A DNA stretch of 64,000 nucleotides from Timema cristinae (GCA_039000515.1 JBCFYV010009882.1:105170821-105234820); one strand, 5' to 3'. Shown: positions 36,555 to 43,860, counted from the first letter of the stretch. Translations and numbers: made by a program. Notes: generated from the letters alone by a model not told the origin.

Positions 36555-38318
36555 GAGGATACAATAATGGGATGATTAATTAAGTTCTCATTTTTTAATA
36601 TGCAGACCTACTTTTGTTTGTGTGATGATTAGTATGCAACCCAAAATTTGCTTGGATCCTAAACAATTCAATTCCACTGTCAGCTGAAAACCTATGCAGT
36701 ACTGAAAAGGCTTACTAAGGAAAAATTAGGAGTGCAGTAGTTCCCTGTTGCTTTTCTCTCCGAGCCAGAAGATAACATTATTGCACATCAGTCTGCCAAG
36801 CCACTAACTGACCCTACAAGCGACACCTTCACACCGTTCATCACAGGGACTGGCTGTATAACTTCATACCTTTGCCACTTTCATGTTATACAACAATAAA
36901 TTTACTAAAACAACACAATATTAATGAAAATTAGTTCTTGGCCCTTTTAAATGTTCTCTAGACTTGACACACCCCTTAAACGTTCTATAGGCTTTAAAAC
37001 CTTAAATGTTCTTTAGGCTCTGCCCCACCTTAAATGTATTCTAGGTTTGAAATCTTCTAAATGTTATCTAGATTTAACACCCCTTAAACAAAATTTTTAG
37101 GTTTGAAACCCCCCCTAATTATTATTTAGTCTTGACAGCCCTTAAATGTTTTTTTAGGTTTGAAAGCTTTTAAATGGTCTCTTGGTTTGATACCCCTTAA
37201 ATGTTCTCTAGGCTTGACCCCCTTAGATGTTTTATAGGTTTGAAACCTTTTAAATGGTCTTTAGGTATGACATTCCTTAAATATTTTCTAGGATGGAAAA
37301 CCTTTTAGGCATGACATTCCTTAAATGTTTTCTAGGATAGAAAACCCTTAAATGGTCTTAAATGGCTTGACACCGCTTAAATCTTTTCAGGACTTGAAAC
37401 TTTTTGAATGGTCTCACAATCACCCTACCATTACACATTAGCATAGGTGCATATAACCCGAACGGGTAGTAATATGCAGTGATAATAATAATAGTGTCTT
37501 AGGTTAAGCCATTGGGCCAACTAATTTTTAAACATTAAGCCATATAAGTAGTTTTAATCAGTCTGTATGTAAACTGAAAGTCTCATCTATTCCCCTGCAA
37601 AATTTCAACTCGACTTAGGGGTTTTAAAATTAGCTACAGAGATTATTTTGTGGTTGGCTGTGGGGGTTTCAAAGTCTAGGGCCTGAAGGGTGACTCTGTA
37701 GTCCCAGCGGTTCAGGATATAGGTCTGGAGGCTAAAGAGGGTGGGGGTTGATGGTTTAGTTTGAGTTATAAATGATTTTAATTAGCCTTTATGTTTACCA
37801 AACTTCTGAGTTACGCCCATGTAAAATTTCAGCTTAATTGCTGTAGATTTTTAGCACATAGCACAGTGATTATTTCATAGTATAGTAGTAGATTTGCATT
37901 AATATAAAAAAACAAATATTTTAAAATTACTTTGAAATTCAATTGCATCTCATTCAAGCTAAACTTATCTTTTAAAATGAGAATATTACCAAATATTTAT
38001 TATTTTTGTAGTTAATTTAATCATATATATTTGATTCTGATATATATGTACTATGTTTAAGTTGTCTGCACAAGCTGCACATGAACAACTACAGCGTCAA
38101 ATGCTACTAGAGAGAGAGAGATTTCCTCATCCTTCCCTGGTTGCCCAGCATGAAGAGTACTTAAGGTAATGATTATTAGTTTTGACATTATTTTACTATA
38201 TGATCTTTATTTTATATTACATGGTTTATCATTGTTTAATATATTTTGCAGGCAACAACGTGATCGTGAAATGAAAGTTCGTGCTCTAGAAGAAGCAGCA
38301 AGGGGGTCAAGACCTTAA
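1131..38318 (+). CDS. RERE: Atrophin/RERE (Grunge) corepressor, central and C-terminal part, 18 exons
   Basis: Nuclear transcriptional corepressor of the Atrophin family, known to bind histone deacetylases and nuclear receptors in developmental repression. Joined exons give about 1,976 codons ending at TAA 38316-38318. Order: acidic Ser/Glu linker; GATA-type zinc finger split over exons 2 and 3; basic stretches; a very long Ser/Pro/His/Gln-rich exon; then the conserved C-terminus with [17 protein letters not shown], an Arg/Glu-rich coiled segment ([13 protein letters not shown]), the RLQM motif followed by alternating His, and the end [14 protein letters not shown]. Every junction except one internal shift in exon 7 agrees in phase. 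The BAH, ELM2 and SANT domains are not seen and should lie left of base 1131. The zinc finger lacks the usual Trp. Identity is firm from the C-terminal block; exact ends of the low-complexity exons rest on splice sites only. Confidence 0.95.
1708..1803 (+). CDS. RERE: Atrophin window exon 2, first half of GATA zinc finger
   Basis: Follows acceptor ttttactag and ends at donor GTAATT. It encodes an acidic Ser/Glu/Asp run and then [13 protein letters not shown], holding the first zinc-ligand pair C-x2-C. One base is left over and makes Cys with the next exon. RERE proteins place the GATA-type finger after an acidic linker in the same way. Confidence 0.88.
2622..2649. repeat. (AT)n microsatellite
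   Basis: About 14 perfect AT units in the zinc-finger intron. Confidence 0.95.
2666..2816 (+). mobile_element. SINE-A, 5'-truncated copy
   Basis: Matches the family-A body from the ctctgacaagacgtg segment through gcctccaccgtggttcgg to a degraded tail ending gggtagtaagatg-like sequence and (AAT)n. The tRNA-like head is missing and part of the body before the tail is deleted. Confidence 0.8.
3066..3440. repeat. Diverged minisatellite, unit CCCTTAAATGTTCTCTAGG-like
   Basis: About ten imperfect units of roughly 30-38 bases with the core ccttaaatgttctctaggt followed by tttgaaaccc. The same unit forms a second array at 36935-37415 in a distant intron of the same gene. Confidence 0.75.
4276..4511 (+). 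CDS. RERE: Atrophin window exon 3, second half of GATA zinc finger
   Basis: Acceptor ttatttgcag, donor GTGAAT. It encodes [17 protein letters not shown] and then [11 protein letters not shown], completing C-x2-C-x17-C-x2-C. It then runs through an Asn/Gly/Ser stretch to the basic end [11 protein letters not shown]. Relatives usually have a Trp-His-His before the GKDR segment; here it is Leu-Asn-Ser with one residue fewer. Ends in phase 0. Confidence 0.9.
5030..5149 (+). CDS. RERE: Atrophin window exon 4
   Basis: Acceptor tgcttacag, donor GTAACA, 40 codons, phase 0 on both sides. Reads [19 protein letters not shown] to [11 protein letters not shown]: a Ser/Thr-rich stretch ending in a Lys run. 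The phase fits both neighbours. No domain is recognised. Confidence 0.8.
5150..9343 (+). other. Atrophin intron, 4.2 kb
   Basis: AT-rich sequence with no recognised gene. A short stretch at about 5886-5925 weakly resembles the gtgcgaag repeat at 17925. An (AT)n run is at about 6625-6641 and an A-run at about 7312-7326. The block 6530-7330 looks like decayed repeat but no family is recognised. Confidence 0.6.
9344..9454 (+). CDS. RERE: Atrophin window exon 5
   Basis: Acceptor gtgttcacag, donor GTGAGC, 37 codons, phase 0 on both sides. Reads [19 protein letters not shown] and ends [11 protein letters not shown]. Two Lys/Arg clusters (KGRKR and KRKR) could act as nuclear localisation signals; that is inference. 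Confidence 0.8.
9455..11814 (+). other. Atrophin intron, 2.4 kb
   Basis: AT-rich; an open frame at about 9655-9957 has AT-biased composition and no recognisable domain, so it is not called. A SINE-B copy lies at 10955-11200, and a short TG-rich tract at about 10580-10615. Confidence 0.6.
10955..11200 (-). mobile_element. SINE-B, diverged full-length copy
   Basis: Reading the plus strand: the tail complement gcaccgcgtcttactacc, the body segment ggagagtggaataccattt, and the B-box region (gatcgaaccctgatctcccc) near 11105-11125. No clear target-site duplication. Confidence 0.8.
11815..14844 (+). CDS. RERE: Atrophin window exon 6, giant low-complexity exon
   Basis: A single 3,030-base exon (1,010 codons, phase 0) between acceptor ttttgtacag and donor GTAAGT. 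It begins [19 protein letters not shown] and is rich in Ser, Thr, Asn, Pro and Gln. Several I-K-x-E sites (IIKEE, IKSEP, IKQEI, IKKEP) match the SUMO-acceptor consensus. About 13,065-13,290 holds repeated D-[IM]-R-Q units. From about 14,270 come His-Pro alternations, then poly-Ala and an aromatic run ([13 protein letters not shown]) as in the Pro/His-rich region of atrophins. It ends in Ser/His repeats. A run of this length without a stop, in DNA this AT-rich, shows it is coding. Confidence 0.95.
15020..15240 (+). mobile_element. SINE-B, diverged copy
   Basis: tRNA-like head with B box gggtttcaaatccc, the body signature taaatggttttccactctcc, and a 3' tail degraded to catataacctgaacaag. In the intron between Atrophin exons 6 and 7. 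Confidence 0.8.
15408..16035 (+). CDS. RERE: Atrophin window exon 7, contains a frameshift
   Basis: Acceptor atttcag, donor GTATTG. The first part ([11 protein letters not shown] to [10 protein letters not shown]) is Ser/His-rich and in phase 0 with exon 6. After about base 15889 that frame soon stops (TAG at about 15938), while the minus-one frame continues coding from [11 protein letters not shown] through [13 protein letters not shown] to PGSSLEALR, in the phase exon 8 needs. The exon is 628 bases, so two extra bases or one missing base explains it. It is a real frameshift allele, a strain polymorphism or a sequence error. Confidence 0.85.
16187..16296 (+). CDS. RERE: Atrophin window exon 8
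   Basis: Acceptor tattatag, donor GTAAAC. With the split Arg codon it reads [20 protein letters not shown], then a Pro/Ser/His stretch ending GPQGHSG. The entering phase requires the shifted frame of exon 7, which supports that frame being the true one. Confidence 0.88.
16297..17260 (+). other. Atrophin intron between window exons 8 and 9
   Basis: A short (TA)n at about 16337-16352. The rest is AT-rich with nothing recognised. Confidence 0.6.
17261..17474 (+). CDS. RERE: Atrophin window exon 9
   Basis: Acceptor tcatttaag, donor GTAGGT. Encodes a His-rich start, the acidic SUMO-like VKSEPL site, [19 protein letters not shown] and the conserved SA(I) entering the next exon. The run [17 protein letters not shown] across this junction is a hallmark of the atrophin C-terminal domain. 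Confidence 0.95.
17665..17870 (+). mobile_element. SINE-B, diverged copy
   Basis: Retains B box ggtttgaatctca, the body segment tggttttctactcttccgcc and the tail ataacctaaacgagtagtaa. The 5' part is degraded. Confidence 0.75.
17925..19195. mobile_element. Possible DNA element carrying the atgtgcgaag repeat, interrupted by SINE-A
   Basis: Begins ggatgtgcgaaggccacttt and goes on with gcaaagc and gtcgaag words; the far end near 19140-19195 has related inverted words (gacttcgactttttgaaac). The left-end sequence recurs on the minus strand at 52511-52543 in an MSH6 intron. A SINE-A is inserted at 18039. Boundaries and class are uncertain. Confidence 0.4.
18039..18396 (-). mobile_element. SINE-A, full-length with target-site duplication
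   Basis: On the minus strand it starts with a tRNA-like head (A box tgatctaggggtaaggtg, B box gggttcaatcc), carries the body with ccaccgtggttcggattcc, and ends ataacccgaacgggtagtaa, gacgcaatgc and a long (AAT)n run (18039-18122). It is flanked by the 12-base direct repeat CACTTAATGCTA at 18027-18038 and 18397-18408, the mark of LINE-type insertion. Confidence 0.93.
19311..19479 (+). CDS. RERE: Atrophin window exon 10
   Basis: Acceptor ttctttacag, donor GTAAGT. Reads [19 protein letters not shown], then [17 protein letters not shown] and a strongly charged Arg/Glu run ending VASLAQS in phase 0. It is the most conserved atrophin segment in the window. Confidence 0.97.
19630..20310. repeat. Diverged copy of the 29984-30442 repeat family
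   Basis: Shares with 29984-30442 the words caacctccaggttgaaatgg (ccctctaggtcaaaatgg there), atccttcaacactagg and ggactcaacctgg, in the same order. Its ends are decayed. Confidence 0.5.
20834..20870. repeat. (AT)n microsatellite
   Basis: About 18 AT units. Confidence 0.95.
21253..21389 (+). CDS. RERE: Atrophin window exon 11
   Basis: Acceptor tttatcttag, donor GTTAGT. Reads [18 protein letters not shown], then [18 protein letters not shown] and ends in a split Ser codon. Relatives have a similar Pro-rich segment with an SPYDR-like motif. Confidence 0.92.
21771..21908 (+). CDS. RERE: Atrophin window exon 12
   Basis: Acceptor atttttgtag, donor GTGTGT. Reads [20 protein letters not shown], then [19 protein letters not shown] and ARER. 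Entering and leaving phases match exons 11 and 13. Confidence 0.93.
22468..22899 (-). other. Open frame of 143 codons, unknown
   Basis: Opens [20 protein letters not shown] and runs on through [15 protein letters not shown] to VNRLNDY. No domain is recognised. It lies inside an Atrophin intron just left of the long hairpin. In AT-rich DNA a frame of this length can occur by chance, so it is reported without a function; it may be a remnant of a mobile element. Confidence 0.2.
22919..23549. repeat. Long inverted repeat (hairpin), arms of about 250 bases
   Basis: Left arm 22919-23170 is the reverse complement, with few differences, of right arm 23289-23549. Examples: ctgaaaggatagttaggtta against taactatcctttcagg, and catgtttctagaat against attctagaaacatg. 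The spacer is about 118 bases. It is either a foldback/MITE-type element or a hairpin-RNA source. Confidence 0.85.
24045..24215 (-). mobile_element. SINE-B, diverged copy without tail
   Basis: The plus strand shows gcatttgcgtgggaagagag, then cccgaccaagattcgaacc (B box complement), the phrase gtctagtctactgcgaaag and the head end gaccatgtgtccaccaaagt. Confidence 0.8.
25979..26100 (-). mobile_element. Penelope-like terminal fragment with hammerhead-like core
   Basis: The sequence from taataaataaaatgatagaa to agcatcttcctcagg recurs at 55779. On the minus strand 26096-26068 reads CTGAGGA, a 7-bp stem (gatgcta/tagcatc) and GAAA, matching the stem-II core of type-I hammerhead ribozymes known from Penelope-like elements. 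Class assignment is inference. Confidence 0.5.
26145..26816 (-). mobile_element. LINE reverse-transcriptase C-terminal fragment, decayed
   Basis: The minus strand gives [31 protein letters not shown] and [20 protein letters not shown] with WGCRKKLTK. This is the conserved region after the fingers-palm of non-LTR reverse transcriptases (compare DGR..EDIERRVNAG and VLVPTLLYGSE). Stops and a frameshift interrupt it. Another piece of the same region lies at 54760-54915. Confidence 0.85.
26845..27009 (+). CDS. RERE: Atrophin window exon 13, Arg/Glu coiled segment
   Basis: Acceptor atttttag, donor GTATGA. Encodes the RE-repeat segment [18 protein letters not shown], then [16 protein letters not shown] and [10 protein letters not shown]. 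Alternating Arg and Glu gave RERE its name. A helical coiled coil is expected. Confidence 0.96.
28626..28917 (+). repeat. 27-base minisatellite with an open frame of 9-residue repeats
   Basis: About nine to ten units of type ggggaagattcaagggaatc + caaagca. One frame stays open and reads repeats such as GEDSRKSKI and GEDSRESKA. Unit length is a multiple of three, so the frame persists. It is not needed in the spliced mRNA, because exons 13 and 14 join in phase without it. Directly followed by a SINE-B. Confidence 0.85.
28923..29198 (+). mobile_element. SINE-B, full-length with target-site duplication
   Basis: Head ggtggcgtagttggctaacg (A box) and gaggttcgaatctcggtc (B box); body with tcctaaatggttttccactc; tail ataacccgaacggctagtaa, gacgcagtgc and (AAT)n. 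Flanked by GAAGTTA at 28916-28922 and 29199-29205. Best copy of the family in the window. Confidence 0.92.
29440..29935 (+). mobile_element. LINE 3' fragment, decayed
   Basis: The plus strand reads [20 protein letters not shown], then [18 protein letters not shown] and, in another frame, [12 protein letters not shown]. The RLRWYGHV segment marks the C-terminal end of non-LTR ORF2. Interrupted by stops. Ends near a gatcaccatcag tail. Confidence 0.8.
29984..30442. mobile_element. Non-autonomous DNA element with about 28-base terminal inverted repeats
   Basis: Left end ggcccagtccacagacaaag + atacaccag is the near-complement of right end ctggtgtatacttgtctgtg + gccc. There is no coding capacity. 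A decayed relative lies at 19630-20310. Confidence 0.7.
31193..31320 (+). CDS. RERE: Atrophin window exon 14
   Basis: Acceptor tttgttcag, donor GTAAAG. Reads [20 protein letters not shown], then [20 protein letters not shown] and RL. The ERERLE sequence matches the conserved segment before the RLQM motif of RERE. Confidence 0.95.
31321..34084 (+). other. Atrophin intron between window exons 14 and 15
   Basis: Holds a LINE fragment at 32455-33030. The open frame near 32090-32422 shows no recognisable domain. The rest is AT-rich. Confidence 0.6.
32455..33030 (-). mobile_element. LINE 3' fragment, decayed
   Basis: The minus strand gives [20 protein letters not shown], then [17 protein letters not shown], the part of LINE ORF2 between the catalytic box and thumb (compare LQ.QLE.WEE...NGMKFNV.KSE). 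A shortened 3' end near 32530 reads [12 protein letters not shown], followed by a (GAT)n tail at 32455-32485. Stops throughout. Confidence 0.85.
34085..34393 (+). CDS. RERE: Atrophin window exon 15, RLQM and His-rich segment
   Basis: Acceptor tattttag, donor GTGAAA. Holds Gly/Pro/His-rich sequence, then [16 protein letters not shown] and [20 protein letters not shown] with LHLHPSQQ, followed by Gln/Ala runs. The RLQM followed by alternating His is shared with vertebrate RERE. Confidence 0.97.
34590..34765 (-). mobile_element. SINE-B, decayed copy
   Basis: The plus strand carries tacccgcatttacataaagg, gaaaactatttaggtaaaac and a degraded B-box complement (cggatcaaactcc). Confidence 0.7.
34845..35048 (-). 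mobile_element. SINE-B, decayed copy
   Basis: The plus strand carries gcacctgcatttacacgaaa, acacccgaccgagattagaa, gccgacattccagtctattg and the head end ccttgtgaccaccgatgtgg. Confidence 0.78.
35944..36068 (+). CDS. RERE: Atrophin window exon 16
   Basis: Acceptor atgttttag, donor GTGTGT. Reads [20 protein letters not shown], then [20 protein letters not shown] and HQ, ending in phase 0. Confidence 0.94.
36508..36553. repeat. (ATT)n microsatellite
   Basis: About 15 perfect units. Confidence 0.95.
36935..37415. repeat. Diverged minisatellite, second array
   Basis: About 13 imperfect units built on ccttaaatgttctctaggct + tgacacc, the same unit as 3066-3440. Confidence 0.8.
37415..37492 (+). mobile_element. 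SINE-A, 3' end only
   Basis: Starts tcacaatcaccctaccatta and ends gcatataacccgaacgggta + gtaatatgcagtg with (AAT)n. Abuts the minisatellite. Confidence 0.85.
38062..38165 (+). CDS. RERE: Atrophin window exon 17
   Basis: Acceptor tatgtttaag, donor GTAATG. Reads [20 protein letters not shown], then [15 protein letters not shown]. The acceptor has a weak pyrimidine tract, but the phases fit both neighbours. Confidence 0.94.
38252..38318 (+). CDS. RERE: Atrophin window exon 18, C-terminus and stop
   Basis: Acceptor atattttgcag. Reads [20 protein letters not shown], then RP and TAA at 38316-38318. This ending is the arthropod-like atrophin C-terminus. Confidence 0.96.
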
Positions 38319-40255
38319 AGAAGAAATCACAAAATGGCTGATTTAATTACTTTTATAGCTGATATGACTATAATCTATTTTATCGGATTAAATTATTTTA
38401 GACTAGCATACTGAATTTGTACACACTAGTTATTTAAAAGAATAAACAGTCTGCCAGTTCTGGAGCTTTGTTGCACCCCTCTGCCCAGTGTGTGTAGGGT
38501 GTGTGGACAGACTTGGGATTCTGATCATTGACTGATTCAATCACAAGATCTTCTAATGACACAATCTCTAAGGGTCGATGTGCCTCAAAACTCCAATTAC
38601 AAGGTCCAGCCAAGCTTACTAAATTAATTGCAATAAAAGTTTTTAACATGTTTGAAAAAATAGGGTAGCTTTAAAGTTTTGACCATTTCATTTTAATGAG
38701 CATTGCGCTCAAAGATTATCTTTATTCTTGGTGTAACTGTCCATATATTTATATAAGCCTTGTCAAGGTTAAGTGGGAGAAAAAGCAACATCTCTTTCGA
38801 CAATTAAAAAAAAATTTACATTGGCACACATTAGTCAATGAATGCTCGGTTAGATTTATAAATATTTGATTTATTGAAGAATTAATATCTATTTTTCTAT
38901 TTAATAGCAACTTTTTTGTAACTATTAAAAATAACTCTTAATAGAAAAAGCGCCACTATGTCATGGACATTAAAAAGAAAAACATAGCTAGCAATTATTA
39001 TTGTCAAGTGGTGAACTGACAGTGGGAGCCACGAAGTGGTAATGGATTGTTTGCACCCGTGTTAAAAGTTATCTCCAATTTGTAGCAGACAACAAAGTGA
39101 AGCAGCTCAGCTTGTGTGCCCAGTTGTTCTCATTTGATAGTGAAGTAAACTTGATACCCACATTTGCAGATGGGATGAGATCTCATTGACGTTGACTGTT
39201 TTAAACATAATAAAACATCTGGCAATAAAATGGCATGTAAAAAAGACTATCAATATAGTTCATTGTATCCAAAGCCGATATGCATTATGCTAGAAATATG
39301 CCCATACTCCTTTATTTTCATAGAGGACAATATGCTTGAAACATGTGCATTTCACAAGTAATTCTATGGATGTAATTAATTGAGCAGCATGAAATACCTC
39401 GAGGATCTTGTTGGTATCTTTAACTGGTGTACGTACAGTCTATTACAGTATTCAGGTTGTCTAATCACTTGTGTTCCTGTACAAGATTGCCAGCTCGACT
39501 ATATAGTGCAGCAAGGGTTATATTATATTGCATTACTCTTGATGTGTATGATTCCTAATCCCTCAATCACAACTAAGCTCAAAAATGCATCTATCATGAC
39601 ATAATAATGAGATGTGTATCTATATACTACACATCACAGGACAATGTTCAATAACACTTTCGACTTTACATAAAAAAAATATGACGTATGTATTAATTAT
39701 TTATTCAGGTTCTTAGAACAAGCTAAATTAACTACAACCACAGTTAATTGAACACTGAAATACTTGGCTAAAAAATTCCAACCCACAAGGATTTAAACTA
39801 AATTATATGAAAGGAGGTTAGCTAAAGCTTTAAACTACCTTAGTGGTCTTTACAAAGGTGTGTGCAGGTATTCTTGTGGCAAGGTGTCTTATTGAATTGA
39901 ATATTCACTTAGTGTGTGTGAACGCTTATGTAATTTCACTTAATTAGTTTTACAAATGGAACAGGTACACACTACTATATTAAAATCAGACTTTTGACAA
40001 GAGAGCTAAATTTCAAAGCAACATTAAATCATTATATAATGTATAAAAAATATCTTTATACTTTATCCACAGGTAAGGCATAATAGTAGCAGTTTAATAG
40101 TGATTATATTTAAGATAATTTGAACTTTTCTGTGAAACTGTTTTTAAAAATACAAACTTATATTTTTATGTGTCAATTGCAGGCATTTCTCTTCTTTAAA
40201 AATGTGTATTTATGTTCTATTTAGAAAAATAAAACTTTAAATATATAACAAGATG
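38319..40255 (+). promoter_or_regulatory. RERE: Atrophin 3' UTR (proposed extent)
   Basis: Non-coding AT-rich sequence downstream of the stop, up to the distal poly(A) signal. No repeat family seen elsewhere in the window enters it, which fits a selected 3' UTR. The length is inferred. Confidence 0.45.
38441..38506 (+). terminator. Candidate proximal poly(A) site of Atrophin
   Basis: AATAAA at 38441-38446, 122 bases after the stop codon, followed about 42 bases later by a GT-rich run (gtgtgtgtagggtgtgtgg, about 38488-38506) of the kind bound by CstF. Spacing is typical. Confidence 0.5.
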
Positions 40256-40280
40256 GAGGTTTTTTTTGTTGGTGTTTCTT
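40228..40280 (+). terminator. Candidate distal poly(A) site of Atrophin
   Basis: AATAAA at 40228-40233, followed by a T- and GT-rich element (gaggttttttttgttggtg) from about 40256. With the proximal site it suggests short and long 3' UTR isoforms. Confidence 0.5.
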
Positions 40281-40964
40281 ATTGAATAAATATATTTCCA
40301 CACAGTTTATTTAAATAGGGCGGAATAATGGTTTTATCTTGAATGTTTTATTTTAAGTTCAGAATCCTAATTGTAAATTAAAAGCTTTAACTTTCGAATA
40401 TTTTAAAATTTTAATTACTTTTGAATATTTATAATAATAAGTTACCAACATTATTGAATAGTATTGGCTATAAGTAAAATTATATATATAAAAATAGGCA
40501 AATAAAGCAAATACCAAGAATTATGTTTTACCACCACAAAACATGAATTGATATGTAAAACTGTTTAACTAATTGTAAAAATGAATATCTCCAGAAGTTT
40601 CCTGTGTGCTCTTGATCAAGTTTTAATGAACATGTATCAATGTAAATCTATTATTAAATAATTAACTCCTTTTATTCCTGCCACAACATAATTTGTGAGA
40701 AAAAGTTTCAGCTAAATATCTTTTTATCCTATTGCTATTTCTGCTGCATGATGGAATAGTACATGAAGTGAGTGATTGGCGGCAGAAGTAAATGAAAGGA
40801 TCTGCATAAAGCTAAAATAAAACTCAGATTTTTTATAATGCAACTTTTTGATGTTTATTTAAAAAAAAATGTAAGTGTCCTCTATACAGGGGCGTGCTAA
40901 TCTTGAGAATATTAATATTGATATAGGTTCATTCAATTTCACCAAACTTTTTATAAATTAACTA

Positions 40965-41668
40965 CAGTGGAACCTGGATAATTCGAACTCTAAGGGACCA
41001 GGAAAAAACTTGAATTACCCAAAAATTTGAGTTAAATAAGTTTCTTAAAAAGAATTGAAAAGAAACACAGTAAAGTTTTTGAGCTAGGTTGCAAACATAA
41101 ATGTATTTGGACATAATCTGTTCAGAATTTCTATAAAAAGTCATATTTTAATCTGTTTTCTTGATTTAAGTCTCAGTCATAGTATATGATTCTAATTGAT
41201 TTATTGACTAGAAAATGTAATCACTTACATTGTTGCGACTCAATAAAACGCCCGAGTTCTTGGATATGATCCATGACATCACGATACACACACAAACACT
41301 ACTGTACAGTATGTACTAAACAAAACAAGCAAATCCCTAAGAATAGCGCACATAACCAGCTGAGAGGGTCGACCATGTCTAACAGAGTACAGAATTGTAT
41401 ATGTAAACAAAAATGTGTGGGAGACGGGAAGGGCGTGAAGAAGGGTACTGACTGTATTCCAACGTTGCCTCCCCCGTTTCCCAAAATTAGAACAGTGCGC
41501 CGAAACTAGAAGTAGGAAGTACATTACAACTTACGAAAAGTTCGAATTCACCAAAACCAAATTCGAGCTATCCACAATATTTTTTTAACATTTTTTTCTA
41601 TACAAAATTCATGAGACCGGGCAGAAAATTTGAATTAAAGATGATTTCGAATTAGTAAGGTTTCACTA
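40965..41668. mobile_element. MITE of pogo/Tigger type
   Basis: Left end (after TA) cagtggaacctggataattc + gaa; right end ttcgaattagtaaggtttca + cta is its imperfect complement. Further inner matches include aaaacttgaattacc against aatttgaattaaa. About 700 bases, no transposase. Intergenic, after the Atrophin 3' end. Confidence 0.72.
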
Positions 41669-42191
41669 TTAATTATTTGAAGTGATGCATATATATATAT
41701 ATAATTTATTTTAGATATTCACAATATTTAATTTTTCACCAAAACCAAGTTAAAATATCCTTATGTTAAGAAATAATGAGTAATCTGCCATCTGATTGTT
41801 TATTTTGTGATAACTCTATATACTTAATACTATTAGAATGCACACCACTATACACCCATGTTTGATACAATGCTGGATGCATTTACTAATGGCAATACCC
41901 AGGATTGTTCGTTAAGTCACTTTTCTAAATACATTTATTAGGCTTACTTAACAGTTTTCAAGGGGTTTTCAGGAAGGAAAAGAAATCATTTAGTAATCTT
42001 ATTTGGGAACATTGAATGTAAGTATTAAATCTAATAGCTGCAAAATATAGCTTACCAGTTAGCTTTTATGATTTTTTTTCTGACAATTTAAAGCGAATTT
42101 CAATTATATGAAACTGAGGGGTTTTCTTAAATACCTATATAGCCTATTAATGGTTTCTCTCAATATTACATTGTTAATTATTTCTTATTGT

Positions 42192-43020
42192 TGTTGTGCG
42201 ACATCTAGTGACCGGTCTGAGACCGAGAGCACCCCTCGGAAGGGAGGCGGAGCGATCTAGTGGCAAGCGCACACACTACGCCACCCCTACCCCTTTTCCC
42301 CTTGAGTCCCTACCCCCCCCTCCTCCCTGCGCGGTCCGTTAAACGGGTCACGATCCTCCTCGAGAAACCCAGCGCACCAGTCCGCTAGTTCTAAACGACC
42401 CAAGAGATCACGCCAGGACAAAGGGCTCAATCAAGCCAAAGACCTTACCAAAAAAAGGACAACAAAACACCATTCAACTGTAAAAATGTGTAACAATACT
42501 GTAGTGGCTTTAGTCAGAGTAATTATAAGAAGGTTAAGATATATGTGTTAGCATAAGTTTAGAGAATAAGACTGAGGAGGTGGGTTGGGCCCAACCTTCT
42601 CCAGCTGATGAATAATGTCAATGTAAGGAGATAACAAAAAAATAGAAATAAACTTCAGCCATATCATCCCAACCCTCTCGGGGCTATGGGAAGCCATCTA
42701 TTGGTCTGGTTTCATTTTTTACAAACAACCCTTCCTACCTCTCCTGCGCTCAGAACCATTCGGGCTGCCACTCTATCTTTACCACCCTTTCAGCTCTCAG
42801 AACCATTCGGGCTGCCAACTCCTCGAATTTCCACCCTCTCCTCATGAGCCCCCCGCACCCCCCTCTAAAATCTTCACAGTACTGCCGTAACAAAGGAGGG
42901 CGACGCCGCCAAGCCATGGCAGAACATTACAACACTTTTAAAGCCCTTCTAACACCTGCCTCATTCAAATATCCATCCGCTTCATCCCCCCACGGAAGGG
43001 TAGTAAGACGCACTGCTAAG
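42192..43020 (+). mobile_element. GC-rich element ending in the SINE-type 3' tail
   Basis: An unusually GC-rich block in AT-rich DNA. Notable parts: ccggtctgagaccgagagca at the left; two copies of tcagaaccattcgggctgcc near 42750-42815; a short frame reading GRRRQAMAEHYNTFKALL near 42897-42950; and an end gaagggtagtaagacgcact + gctaag that matches the tail of SINE-A and SINE-B. Perhaps a 5'-truncated partner LINE or a composite; not resolved. Confidence 0.5.
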
Positions 43021-43164
43021 AAAAAAATTATTTTTATTATTAATTATTTATAAGTTAGTATTTTTATTTTCACTGTTTCATTTTTAACAGAAGGAAGATT
43101 TTGAGTGGATAAGTGCTTGCGTGCAAATAATATTGTACTGTATCTAACTGAACCATGGGAAATT

Positions 43165-43860
43165 ATTTAATGTTCCTGAAGATAGGTTGATTGATGAGGG
43201 AAGCGTTTGCAGCCTGAGGACAAAATTCCTGATATTGAAGGTGTTAGAGTAAACGAATTTTGAGCCATTTGTTCACATTGATTAAATAGGCTTTTAAAAA
43301 AAAATCCAAGTATATGTAACGTTGCAAAAGCTTTCCCATAGAAATGCGAATTTTGAAATAAGGTTTTCCTCCTCAAGTAGATTCCTCACATAAGAAGATC
43401 CAAAATGTCAAAACATACATTAAATGGATATCTAGCTATAAAAGATGCATTACGACTGTATAATAATCTAGCAGAGCTGGTGCCCATTACAAGACAGTTA
43501 TTAGCTTTTGCCCAAGATTCTCATAAATGTTATCAAAATTATCTGGAAAAAAAAATTAATCATGAAAAGAGGAAGGAAAATTAATATATTGAAGAAGAAA
43601 ATATAAGAAACATCACAAAAAGGAAAGGAAAAAAATGTTGAAACATTAATATCAACTAAAAGAAAAACACGAAACTGCAAAACAATTGTTCAACGAAAAA
43701 AATGAAGGATTACATAAGGCTTTGAAGAATTTTCAGGGAGCAGAACTTGCCCAGGCAATAATGGCCGGTGTTTGCAAAGTACAAAAAGAGGAAGAGGTGC
43801 AGACCAACCAACAAAAGAAATTGAAAACACTAAACATCTTTAATAACTCCGTTCTTTAAC
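43165..43860 (+). pseudogene. Decayed transposase-like gene (hAT-like C-terminal region)
   Basis: Broken plus-strand frames give LSHRNANFEIRF (relatives have LSHGNA.VERGFS), then TLNGYLAIKDALRLYNNLAE, LVPITRQLLAFAQDSHKCYQ and a Lys/Glu-rich end, followed by EGLHKALKNFQGAELAQAIM. This looks like the C-terminal part of hAT-type proteins common in animal genomes. Many stops and shifts; not functional. Confidence 0.5.

Larger units (their letters stand above)
36069..38061 (+). other. Atrophin intron between window exons 16 and 17
   Basis: Contains an (ATT)n run, a GC-richer block at about 36640-36880 of unknown nature, the second minisatellite array and a SINE-A tail. Nothing recognised in 37500-38050. 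Confidence 0.65.
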
